This document shows, in pieces, positions 10,285 to 17,918 of a DNA stretch of 64,000 bases. Under the pieces are notes generated by a model. That model was not told where the DNA came from, did no database searches, and saw only the letters and a list, made by a program, of their open reading frames with translations. The first letter of the stretch is position 1. Every line of letters starts with the position of its first letter. This DNA comes from Methylomicrobium sp051061015 (GTDB lineage: Bacteria; Pseudomonadota; Gammaproteobacteria; Methylococcales; Methylomonadaceae), in the NCBI GenBank assembly GCA_051061015.1, contig JBPFEG010000050.1, forward strand, positions 13,176 through 77,175. Direction: 5' to 3'. Position numbers and translations under genes: made by a program.

Positions 10285-11255
10285 GGCCTGACCTCCTGTT
10301 CAATCGCGCCGAAGATCGATTGTCCTTTAGCATCCAGCATCTCGATCCGTATGCGGTCGCCGAAGCGCATGAATTCAGTCACGGCCGTCCCTGTTTCTAG
10401 GATCTCGACCACGCGTTTTTCAACGATGCAGGAATATCCAACTGTTGAATCATAGTTGCTGACCGTGCCGGAACCGATGATCGTGCCTGCGGTCAGCTTG
10501 CGCGTTTTGGCTGCGTGCGCAATCAGCCGCGCGAAATTAAACTGCATGTCTGTGCCGGCGTTTGCATGACCGAATAAATAGCCGTTCCAATGCACCATGA
10601 GCGGCAGATGCGCTTTGGAATCCTCCCAGGCCCGGCCCAGTTCCTCGGGAGTCACGGCTACCAGCGAAAAAGCGCTGGCCGGTTTGCCGTGCAGGAAGCC
10701 GAAGCCTTTGGCCAGTTCGTCCGGAATCAGATGGCGCAACGAGACATCGTTGATCAGCACGACCAGTTTGATATGGGACGCGGCCTTATCAACGGAAACC
10801 CCGTATTCCACATCGTCGGTAATGATGCCGACTTCGGCCTCGAAATCGATGCCCCAGTCTTCGCTGGCGGCTTTGATCGGATCGCAGGCGCCGAGCATTA
10901 CGTCCGAGGCGCCCTGGTACATTAAAGGGTCGTCCAGCAAGCGCTTCGGCATTTCGGCGCCGCGCGCCTTCCGGACCCGTTCGACATGGCTTAAATAGGC
11001 GCTGCCATCCAGCCATTGATAGGCTCTCGGCAACGGTGCGGCGGCCTGGCAGGGATCGAACGGCTCTGATGCGCATTCGCCGGCGTTAAGTTCCCGATAG
11101 GCCTGTTGCAGTCGGGTTTCGACCGAAGTCCAGTTATCCAGCGCGTCCTGCAGCGTCGGCGCGATTTCAGGCACTGCTCGGGCGCGGGTCAATTCGCGGT
11201 TTACGACGATCAGACGGCCGTCCCGGCCCGAATTTTTGAGCGTGGCAAGCTTCAT
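10275..11255 (-). CDS. fahA: Fumarylacetoacetate hydrolase
   Basis: The enzyme cleaves fumarylacetoacetate to fumarate and acetoacetate. The start chosen is MKLATLKNSGRDGRLIVV at 11255, giving 326 residues; its ATG overlaps the hmgA stop as ATGA. The shorter FAH-family form seen here is common in proteobacterial tyrosine operons. Acidic metal-ligand segments (DFEAEVGIITDDV) and the C-terminal GSGTVSN and GDRIRIEMLD segments are visible. Its product acetoacetate could be taken by the acetoacetyl-CoA synthetase encoded about 9 kb away. Confidence 0.9.
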   Translation of the reverse strand: MKLATLKNSGRDGRLIVVNRELTRARAVPEIAPTLQDALDNWTSVETRLQQAYRELNAGECASEPFDPCQAAAPLPRAYQWLDGSAYLSHVERVRKARGAEMPKRLLDDPLMYQGASDVMLGACDPIKAASEDWGIDFEAEVGIITDDVEYGVSVDKAASHIKLVVLINDVSLRHLIPDELAKGFGFLHGKPASAFSLVAVTPEELGRAWEDSKAHLPLMVHWNGYLFGHANAGTDMQFNFARLIAHAAKTRKLTAGTIIGSGTVSNYDSTVGYSCIVEKRVVEILETGTAVTEFMRFGDRIRIEMLDAKGQSIFGAIEQEVRPCR

Positions 11256-12367
11256 TTCCAGGAATTCACATAGCCGTCCCATTCGATCGCTTCGGCCTGC
11301 GGGGAGATTTCCAGCGTATCCCGGGTATCGATCATCACCGCCACCTCGTCCGTCATCGTGCCGCGCTTTTTCTCCGCATTCTGCAGCGCTTTCGGATGCG
11401 GGCCGTGCGGAATCCCGCCGGGATGCAGAGTCATCATGCCGGGATAGATATGATCGCGGGAAAAAAACTGGCCGGCATGGTAGAAAATCAGCTCATCGTA
11501 GTCGTCGTTGCTGTGAAAAAAAGGCACGTTCAGCACGTTCGGATCGGACTCGAAAGGACGAGGCACGAAAGTACAGACGACAAAACGGCCGGCGGCAAAT
11601 GTGGTATGGGCCGAAGGCGGCACGTGATAGCGGTGGCTCATCAACGGCCGGATGTCGCGCCAGTTCAGGCGCACCGGCATCAAGGTGCCGTGCCAGCCGA
11701 CCGCGTCGAGGGGGTTGAACGGATAGGTGAGCGTGCTCAGACGGTTTTTCTTTTTGACGACCACGCGTGATTCCGTTTCACTTTGCTGGGCGACAAAGGC
11801 TTCATCGATTTTGGGTGTCTCCAGAATCGCCGGATCAAAGATCGCCTGCTGGCCGATCAGACCTTTCTCCGGCAACCGGAAGCTGTCCTCAGTTGCCTCT
11901 ATCATCAACGCACTGACCGATTCTTTTACTTCGATCCGCCACATTGTTCCGCGCGGCAACATCAGATAATCGCCTTCGCTAAAACTTAAATGGCCGTAAT
12001 CGCAGTAAAGATCGCCGGCGCCCTGATGCACGAAAATCAATTCATCACCGTCGGCATTGCGCACCAGATGATCCATCACGCTTTCCAGTTTCAGGAAACG
12101 TATTTGGGTATGCAGGTTGTTGAACAGCAGGGCAGCGTGCCACGGGCAGCTTTCAGAAGGCGGCAGTTTCTGGGTATCGAATGCGTGCGGCCGCAACGAG
12201 CCCTCGACGGTCGACCAACCTGTAGGGGGGTGACGGTGATGCATCTGGGTGGAAGGTCCGTAAAAGCCTTCCTTCCCTAATTCCCGCTCAAAAGTATTTG
12301 CAGGAAGATCGGCATGCGCCTGCCGGGAGGCATTGCCTTCGACTTTGGATATAGGAATCCACGGCAT
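11252..12367 (-). CDS. hmgA: Homogentisate 1,2-dioxygenase
   Basis: This iron(II) ring-cleaving dioxygenase opens homogentisate to maleylacetoacetate. The protein is 371 residues, the shorter bacterial form of the cupin-fold enzyme. Visible features are GDELIFVHQGAGDLYCDYG near residue 106 in the first cupin half, and DELIFYHAGQF followed by HPGGIPHGPHP near residues 291-328. The latter hold the candidate iron ligands (His, Glu, His). The start codon overlaps the stop of hpd (TGATG), so the two are probably translated together. Confidence 0.92.
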   Translation of the reverse strand: MPWIPISKVEGNASRQAHADLPANTFERELGKEGFYGPSTQMHHRHPPTGWSTVEGSLRPHAFDTQKLPPSESCPWHAALLFNNLHTQIRFLKLESVMDHLVRNADGDELIFVHQGAGDLYCDYGHLSFSEGDYLMLPRGTMWRIEVKESVSALMIEATEDSFRLPEKGLIGQQAIFDPAILETPKIDEAFVAQQSETESRVVVKKKNRLSTLTYPFNPLDAVGWHGTLMPVRLNWRDIRPLMSHRYHVPPSAHTTFAAGRFVVCTFVPRPFESDPNVLNVPFFHSNDDYDELIFYHAGQFFSRDHIYPGMMTLHPGGIPHGPHPKALQNAEKKRGTMTDEVAVMIDTRDTLEISPQAEAIEWDGYVNSWK

Positions 12368-13422
12368 CAGATAACTCCTCTTTTGATCTGGTCGCGCTCG
12401 ATCGATTCAAAGAGCGCCTGAAAGTTTCCTTCGCCAAAACCCAGATTGCCTTTGCGCTGAATAATTTCGAAAAAGATCGGGCCGATTACGGTATGGGTGA
12501 AAATCTGCAGCAACAGGCCTGCCCCGCGCGTCGGCGCGCCATCGATCAATATGCCGTCTTTCCGTAAGCGTTCCAGGGATTCCTGATGGCCGGGCACCCG
12601 GGCATCGACCGCATCGTAGTAAGTGTCGGGCACGTCCATGAACTGAACGCCATTGCCGCGCAATTGCTCCACCGCGGTGTAGATGTCATCGGTTGCCAGC
12701 GCGATATGCTGAATCCCTTCGCCATGGTACGCATCCAGATATTCCTGGATCTGCGACTTCGTATCGCTCGGTTCATTGATCGGAATCCGGATTTTACCAC
12801 ACGGACTGGTCATCGCGCGCGATTTCAATCCGGTGGCTTTGCCATGGATATCGAAATAGCGGATTTCGCGGAATTTGAACAGACGTTCATAAAAGTCCGC
12901 CCACTTGTCCATGCCGCCGTGATAAACATTATGAGTCAAATGGTCGATGGTCATGAGTCCGGCGCCCCGGGGGCTTAGGTCGGCGTCCGGCAGTGGGTTG
13001 AAATCCACATCGTAAATGGAAAGACGTTCGCTATAACGGTCCACCAGATAGATCAGGCTGTGGCCGATGCCCCGGATGGCGGGAATATTCAGCTCCATGG
13101 GGCCGATATCGCCGTGATAGGGCTGAGCGCCGAGCTTGACGACACGATTGAAACATTCGGCCGCATTTTTAACCCGGATCGCAAACGCACAGATCGAAGG
13201 CCCATGCACCTTCGCAAACGCCTGCGCGAAACTGTCTGGCTCGTGGTTGATGATGAAATTAATCTGGCCTTGCCGGTAAAGCACCACGTCCTTGGAACGA
13301 TGTTTGGCAACGGCGGCAAATCCCATTTGATCGAATAGGCGTTCCAGTTCACGGGTATCCGGCGCGGTATATTCGACAAATTCGAACCCGTCGGTTTCGG
13401 CCGGATTTAATGCACTAACCAT
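12367..13422 (-). CDS. hpd: 4-Hydroxyphenylpyruvate dioxygenase
   Basis: The enzyme converts 4-hydroxyphenylpyruvate to homogentisate with Fe(II) and O2. I chose MVSALNPAETDGFEF at 13422 because GGAG lies seven bases upstream; earlier ATG or GTG options give an unlikely N-terminus. The protein has 351 residues in two vicinal-oxygen-chelate domains. The iron ligands are visible as His in DHLTHNV, His in QHIALATDD and Glu in FFEIIQRKG. It is the first gene of the operon. No aromatic aminotransferase is adjacent, so the step from tyrosine must be supplied elsewhere. Confidence 0.94.
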   Translation of the reverse strand: MVSALNPAETDGFEFVEYTAPDTRELERLFDQMGFAAVAKHRSKDVVLYRQGQINFIINHEPDSFAQAFAKVHGPSICAFAIRVKNAAECFNRVVKLGAQPYHGDIGPMELNIPAIRGIGHSLIYLVDRYSERLSIYDVDFNPLPDADLSPRGAGLMTIDHLTHNVYHGGMDKWADFYERLFKFREIRYFDIHGKATGLKSRAMTSPCGKIRIPINEPSDTKSQIQEYLDAYHGEGIQHIALATDDIYTAVEQLRGNGVQFMDVPDTYYDAVDARVPGHQESLERLRKDGILIDGAPTRGAGLLLQIFTHTVIGPIFFEIIQRKGNLGFGEGNFQALFESIERDQIKRGVI

Positions 13423-13714
13423 TGCATGACTCCGTCTCATTTCATGCAGATTACGACCCAAACGGCATGAATTAAGTTTCACCCTTTTAACAGGGGGGTG
13501 GGGTCATGATAGGGATGTGTATTTGGGTTATCTCTTAACCTGGCCTCATCAGGAGGCTCTGCTCGTACCCGGCAATAAAATAAGATGGGCAAGGCTTGTC
13601 CAAATCCGATCCTGACGCCGTAATTCGACAATGAATTGTTAAATAGGCGTTTATGACTTATGGTGTAGGAAACCGAGAACTCAACTTTCCGTTCCAAGCA
13701 AAGAGGCCCCTCTA
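13423..13714. promoter_or_regulatory. Divergent promoter region between hpd and the tryptophan dioxygenase gene
   Basis: About 290 bases separate two divergently transcribed aromatic amino-acid gene sets, so both promoters and any shared operator should lie here. I cannot identify a clear -35/-10 pair or a textbook operator. There is AT-rich sequence at 13575-13670 (for example around AATTGTTAAATAGG). The open frame on the minus strand here lacks coding character. Confidence 0.4.
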
Positions 13715-14794
13715 ATGAACGATCGTTCCAAGCCGCTTTATTATGCGGATTACCTGAATCTGAACCAGCTGCTGAATGCGCAAACTCCTGAAAGCGGAAA
13801 GTTCGGCAAGGAAGCGCACGATGAAATGCTGTTCATCATTACGCATCAGACCTATGAGCTGTGGTTCAAGCAGATCCTGCATGAACTGCTTTCGGTGCTG
13901 GCGCTTTTTTCCACAATGCCCCTGGATGAGCAAAGACTGCACATTATTGCGGTACGGCTCGATAGAATCGTCCATATACAGCATGTGATCAATCAGCAGA
14001 TCGGGATTCTGGAAACAATGACGCCCTTGGATTTTCTCGATTTTCGTAATGTATTGATCCCGGCATCGGGATTTCAAAGCCGGCAGTTTCGCGAAATCGA
14101 ACTGCGCTTGGGTTTGTCCCATCACTTGAGCAACTTCAACTTCGGACGCTTTACTCCGGAGGATTGCGCTTATCTGGAACGGGTCGCAGAGCAGCCATCG
14201 CTATTCGACCATGTGGAGGCTTGGTTGTCCCGGACGCCTTTTTTAGAGAGTGAAGGCTTCAGCTTCTGGAACAGCTACCGCCGTACGGTTGATAAAATGC
14301 TCGACAGCGACGCCGAAATCATTAGAACCAATCCGTTATTGAGTGACAAAGAAAAGCGGCAGCAATTGGCCGAACATGCCTCAACCCGGCAAAGCTTTGC
14401 CTGCCTGTTTGATCGACAACTCTACGAGCAGTACCAAAAGCAGGGCTCTTTTCAGTTGACCCATAAAGCCACGCTGGCCGCACTTTTCATTCAGCTTTAC
14501 CGGGACGAACCCTTGCTGCAGCTTCCCTTCCGGGTATTGACCCGGTTGATGGATGTCGACGAACATTTGACACATTGGCGCAGCAGTCATGCCTTGATGG
14601 TGCAGCGGATGTTGGGCAGCAAAATCGGCACCGGCGGCTCCAGCGGGCATGAGTATCTGAAATCGACCATCAGTGACAAGCGTATATTCGCGGACCTGTT
14701 TAATTTATCGACTTATCTGGTTCCCCGCTCGCTGTTGCCGGTCCTGCCAGAGTCGTTAAGACGCAACCTGGGATTTCATCAGGAACGTCATTAA
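13715..14794 (+). CDS. Tryptophan 2,3-dioxygenase-family protein
   Basis: A 359-residue member of the TDO family, heme enzymes that open the indole ring of L-tryptophan to N-formylkynurenine. The N-terminal YYADYLNLNQLL and the substrate/heme-facing DEMLFIITHQTYELWFKQ (residues about 36-53) are classic. The proximal heme His lies in WRSSHALMVQRMLG, followed by GTGGSSGHEYL, which matches the TDO GTGG loop. The catalytic core therefore looks intact. No kynurenine formamidase or kynureninase is nearby; instead two more redox genes follow on the same strand. Substrate could be tryptophan or a related indole. Confidence 0.88.
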   Translation: MNDRSKPLYYADYLNLNQLLNAQTPESGKFGKEAHDEMLFIITHQTYELWFKQILHELLSVLALFSTMPLDEQRLHIIAVRLDRIVHIQHVINQQIGILETMTPLDFLDFRNVLIPASGFQSRQFREIELRLGLSHHLSNFNFGRFTPEDCAYLERVAEQPSLFDHVEAWLSRTPFLESEGFSFWNSYRRTVDKMLDSDAEIIRTNPLLSDKEKRQQLAEHASTRQSFACLFDRQLYEQYQKQGSFQLTHKATLAALFIQLYRDEPLLQLPFRVLTRLMDVDEHLTHWRSSHALMVQRMLGSKIGTGGSSGHEYLKSTISDKRIFADLFNLSTYLVPRSLLPVLPESLRRNLGFHQERH

Positions 14795-14909
14795 AATGTA
14801 TGCTAAACAGCCCTGGATTATGACACTTCGCACTGACCCAATCTCAGAAACTTATCCACTGTCCGGCCTGTCAAACAAGCGTTTCGCAACCTTCATCAGG
14901 AGGGGCATC

Positions 14910-15815
14910 ATGCAAAGCAAACCGTTAAACGATTTTGCTCAAAGGCATCATATAGAAAATTTAACCACCCCGTCGCTGCTTGCGCTCAGCGAAGGGCAGA
15001 AGGGCTATTCGATCGACAAAGCCAAACGCTTTCTCAAGTTCCAGGATCGGATCAATAGCGAACTGCTCAGACACCGGGTAATTACCGATAATCCCTACAC
15101 CGCCTGGTTCGAGCAGGGCGACCAGAGTCTGACGCAGATCAAAGCATTCGTCATTCAATTCTCGGTATTTTCGAACCAGTTTCTGATCGCCCAGTTGAAC
15201 AAGATGATTCACGCCGACACGCTGGAAAGCATGCGGGCCTCGAAGGAAATTCTCGCAAATGAGATTGGGGTTCACTTTAAATCACCTGCATCTCCCGCCG
15301 GCGAAGGGGATAATCTCGGTTCGACCGAAGGCAGTATCGAGGGCGGCACCTTTCATTTTCGTGCCGGCCATTTCGAATGGCTGTACCAGATCGCCAAAAA
15401 GCTCGGCCTGTCGTTTGCCGAAATCGGGCAGCCCGAACATGGAACTCAACACACTCTGTTTTTCTGCAATGAACTGATCCGGTTGTACGGCGGAGATGAC
15501 TATCAGGTCTCCCAGGCCGCCAGTTACGCGGTCGAGAACTGGGCCGCGGCCGGTTTCTGGAAACAATTGATCAGCGGCTTCAAGCGCTTCAACGAAAAGA
15601 ACGGCACCGATCTTCCGCTGGGCTTTTTCATCTGGCATGATCGGATTGAATCGCAACACGCGGCCCATACCCAGGAAGAGCTTGAGGAGCTTTATTTTAC
15701 GCTAGATCTGGATGAGGATAGATTCATCCATTACGGCAATGAAATGCTGGATGGGGTTGCCGCGTTTTGGGACGGTCTGGACATACAAAGGCGTGAACTG
15801 GCAGTCGTCCATTAA
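14910..15815 (+). CDS. Heme-oxygenase-fold (PqqC/HDO-like) putative metalloenzyme
   Basis: A 301-residue all-helical protein that resembles the iron-containing redox enzyme / heme-oxygenase-like oxidase group to which PqqC, TenA-like proteins and CADD belong. Candidate metal ligands are Glu in ILANEIGVHF (about residue 116), His/Glu in FRAGHFEWL (about 152), Glu in HTLFFCNELIRLYG (about 190), and the His/Glu/His-rich WHDRIESQHAAHTQEEL (about 240-258). I chose the ATG at 14910 because a strong AGGAGGGG ribosome binding site precedes it. Its position between two tryptophan-dioxygenase-type genes suggests oxidative tailoring of an indole or kynurenine product. That role is inference. Confidence 0.6.
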   Translation: MQSKPLNDFAQRHHIENLTTPSLLALSEGQKGYSIDKAKRFLKFQDRINSELLRHRVITDNPYTAWFEQGDQSLTQIKAFVIQFSVFSNQFLIAQLNKMIHADTLESMRASKEILANEIGVHFKSPASPAGEGDNLGSTEGSIEGGTFHFRAGHFEWLYQIAKKLGLSFAEIGQPEHGTQHTLFFCNELIRLYGGDDYQVSQAASYAVENWAAAGFWKQLISGFKRFNEKNGTDLPLGFFIWHDRIESQHAAHTQEELEELYFTLDLDEDRFIHYGNEMLDGVAAFWDGLDIQRRELAVVH

Positions 15816-16935
15816 TCCGCAAAACACGGGCCAAAACGGCGATGAGATTCAAACGCCCGGTTATGGTATTCGCGGATTCCTTCCTGAGCAGGATCCGCTG
15901 GATGCCTTCCCGGTCGATTCTCCTTATAAGCGGCTGGATGAGATCGGCCGGGACCTACCCAGCCTGTTGCATGATCATGGATTTCGAGGATATGCCAGAT
16001 CGCTGAAAATTCCTCATTGGCAGGGCGAAGCCGGGCGCGAAGACTTGCCGGCGTTACGGCTTTATTATGTTCGGGTGGGATTTTTGGCGTCTGCTTATAC
16101 CAATCAGGTAGGCGAAGAGGTCTGTCATGTGTTGCCGGCCAATATCGCGTTGCCGTTGGCGGAGGCCTGCAGGCTTCTGGAGCGGCCTCCGATCCTGAGC
16201 TATGACGGTTATGCCCTGTATAACTGGCGTCGCTTTCAGCCCGACAGGCCGATCGCACTGGGCAACATCGATACGCTGCAGAATTTTGTCCATTTGTTCG
16301 ACGAACACTGGTTTATCCTGGTGCACGTGGAAATCGAAGCGATCGCGGCCGATATCCTGGCGGCGATTGCGCGGATCGACACCGCGCTGAAAACCGTGCA
16401 GGAGCCGGATATCGGGGCCGAGCTGTGGTTAATTGCCGAGGCGATAGGGCGGCAAGTCAAGGTTCTTAAAAGGATTCCTGAAAAAATGGACCCGAAGCTT
16501 TATTACAAGACTTTTAGGCCATACATCCGCTTTTTCGAGCAGGTCGTGTATGAAGGCGTGGCTCAGGGTGCGATCGATTTTCGCGGCGAAACCGGGGCGC
16601 AAAGCAGCATCGTTCCGGTCTTGATCGCCTTCCTGAAAATCCCGCACCGGGCCTCGATCCTGACCGAACACCTGAACGACATGCGCCGTTACATGCCGAA
16701 GCGGCACCGGCTGTATATCGAGCAGGTCGCCGCGCTGCCGAGCATCAGGCGCGCCGAATACCGGGAGCCTTTCAACGCGATTCTCGACAATCTGATCGAA
16801 TTTCGCAGGGTGCACTACGGCTGGGCCAACGAGTATATCCATAAGCGCGTCAAGGATCCAAGGGGAACCGGCGGCACGCCTTATATGCAGTGGCTGAATC
16901 AGATGATTCAGGAAACCGAAGCCTATAAGTTGTGA
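15793..16935 (+). CDS. Indoleamine 2,3-dioxygenase-like heme protein
   Basis: About 380 residues with clear IDO-family landmarks in the right order: HVLPANIALPLAEAC, RPPILSYDGYALYNW, ETGAQSSIVPVLIAFL, LNDMRRYMPKRHRLYIEQV, a proximal heme His in FRRVHYGWANEYIHK, and the GTGGTPYMQWL loop near the C-terminus. IDO enzymes oxidise indoleamines to formylkynurenine-type products; the related PrnB uses the fold differently. The start is uncertain: a GTG at 15793 overlaps the upstream gene's end by 23 bases, and the frame stays open further upstream. Tandem occurrence with a TDO homologue is unusual. Confidence 0.8.
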   Translation: MNWQSSINPQNTGQNGDEIQTPGYGIRGFLPEQDPLDAFPVDSPYKRLDEIGRDLPSLLHDHGFRGYARSLKIPHWQGEAGREDLPALRLYYVRVGFLASAYTNQVGEEVCHVLPANIALPLAEACRLLERPPILSYDGYALYNWRRFQPDRPIALGNIDTLQNFVHLFDEHWFILVHVEIEAIAADILAAIARIDTALKTVQEPDIGAELWLIAEAIGRQVKVLKRIPEKMDPKLYYKTFRPYIRFFEQVVYEGVAQGAIDFRGETGAQSSIVPVLIAFLKIPHRASILTEHLNDMRRYMPKRHRLYIEQVAALPSIRRAEYREPFNAILDNLIEFRRVHYGWANEYIHKRVKDPRGTGGTPYMQWLNQMIQETEAYKL

Positions 16936-17103
16936 AAGACTCGATTTTGAGTAAAAATAAGTAATCAAAACCGCACGAACCTTCTGGTAGAGCGAGAGTC
17001 AGAGCATGGGTGGGCTGTGAGCCCGTTGTTCGCGACCGTCTGTCTCGGGCTGCCTTAAAAGCAAAAACCATGAAATCTAACTGCATCCGGTGAGTTCTTC
17101 CCC

Positions 17104-17883
17104 ATGATTAGCCCACGCTCGATTTGTTTAACCTCTATGCTTTTTTTCCTGGCACTGCCGTTCCAGGCCGCCGCCGCGCCGCCTGCGCATATTCATGTCA
17201 TCGTGTCCCTGGTCGACAATGCCTCGCAAGGCATCGTGCCGGTTCCCGCGAAAATCGGCAACGGCAACGATACGCATCACAATCTTTATTGGGGCGCCGC
17301 CTATGGCGTGAAGACCTTTTTGAGCAAGGCGGAAGGATGGCGCAAGCTCGGCTGTGAGGAGAATATCAACGACACGCTCCTGGAGCGCTGCCGGTTTGCC
17401 TGGGAAGATAAGCTAACTGTGACCGCCGAGGCTTATCGCGGCAGCCGGATTGGCCAGGCGATGCTTGACTTCATGCGGGAAGCCGGAACGCCGCCTAATC
17501 CGGCACAGCGGGAAATGGTAGTGTTCATCGGTCATGATGGCCTAATGGATGAAGAAAACCTGCCCATCATCCAGCATTTTCCGAAACATGCGAAGCACGA
17601 TAAACAGGCCGTCGTGCTGGCTTGCCTCAGCGATGAGTTTTTCTCCGCGCATTTGCAGGACGCAGGCTCACAGCCGGTGGTCACCACGTTCAGTTTCATG
17701 GCCCCGGAAGCTTATGTGCTGGAAGCGGTGGCCAGAGGTTTTGCGGAACAGGCGAGCGAGACGGAACTGCGCAGCGCCGCTGCGGACGCCTACGCTAAAT
17801 ACCAGCATATCTCCGCCAAAGCCGGGAAGTCGGTTTTCGGTGCCAACAGCCCATCCAGGCCGATGAGGTTGAGCCTGCGATAG
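17104..17883 (+). CDS. Secreted protein with possible clan CD peptidase-like His/Cys dyad
   Basis: A 259-residue protein with a Sec signal peptide (hydrophobic stretch to about residue 24, ending AAAAPPAH). I do not recognise the family. The order hydrophobic strand-His-Gly (VVFIGHDGLMD, near residue 142) then hydrophobic strand-Ala-Cys (AVVLACLSDEF, near residue 177) matches the His/Cys layout of caspase- and gingipain-like clan CD folds. The N-terminal IHVIVSLVDNASQGI and LYWGAAYGVKTFL are compatible. It could equally be a non-peptidase protein with this fold. It lies downstream of the IDO-like gene by about 170 bases and may or may not share its transcript. Confidence 0.4.
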   Translation: MISPRSICLTSMLFFLALPFQAAAAPPAHIHVIVSLVDNASQGIVPVPAKIGNGNDTHHNLYWGAAYGVKTFLSKAEGWRKLGCEENINDTLLERCRFAWEDKLTVTAEAYRGSRIGQAMLDFMREAGTPPNPAQREMVVFIGHDGLMDEENLPIIQHFPKHAKHDKQAVVLACLSDEFFSAHLQDAGSQPVVTTFSFMAPEAYVLEAVARGFAEQASETELRSAAADAYAKYQHISAKAGKSVFGANSPSRPMRLSLR

Positions 17884-17918
17884 GCGGTGCATCGAAGCTG
17901 TATGGCGGAATAACATCC

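Noticed and set aside
13479..13697. A 72-codon minus-strand frame upstream of hpd
   Set aside because: It has no ribosome binding site or family likeness and lies in the divergent promoter region.
13715..14794. Possible assignment of this gene as the usual kynurenine-pathway kynA
   Set aside because: TDO family membership is clear, but no kynurenine-pathway neighbour is present, so I left the symbol empty.
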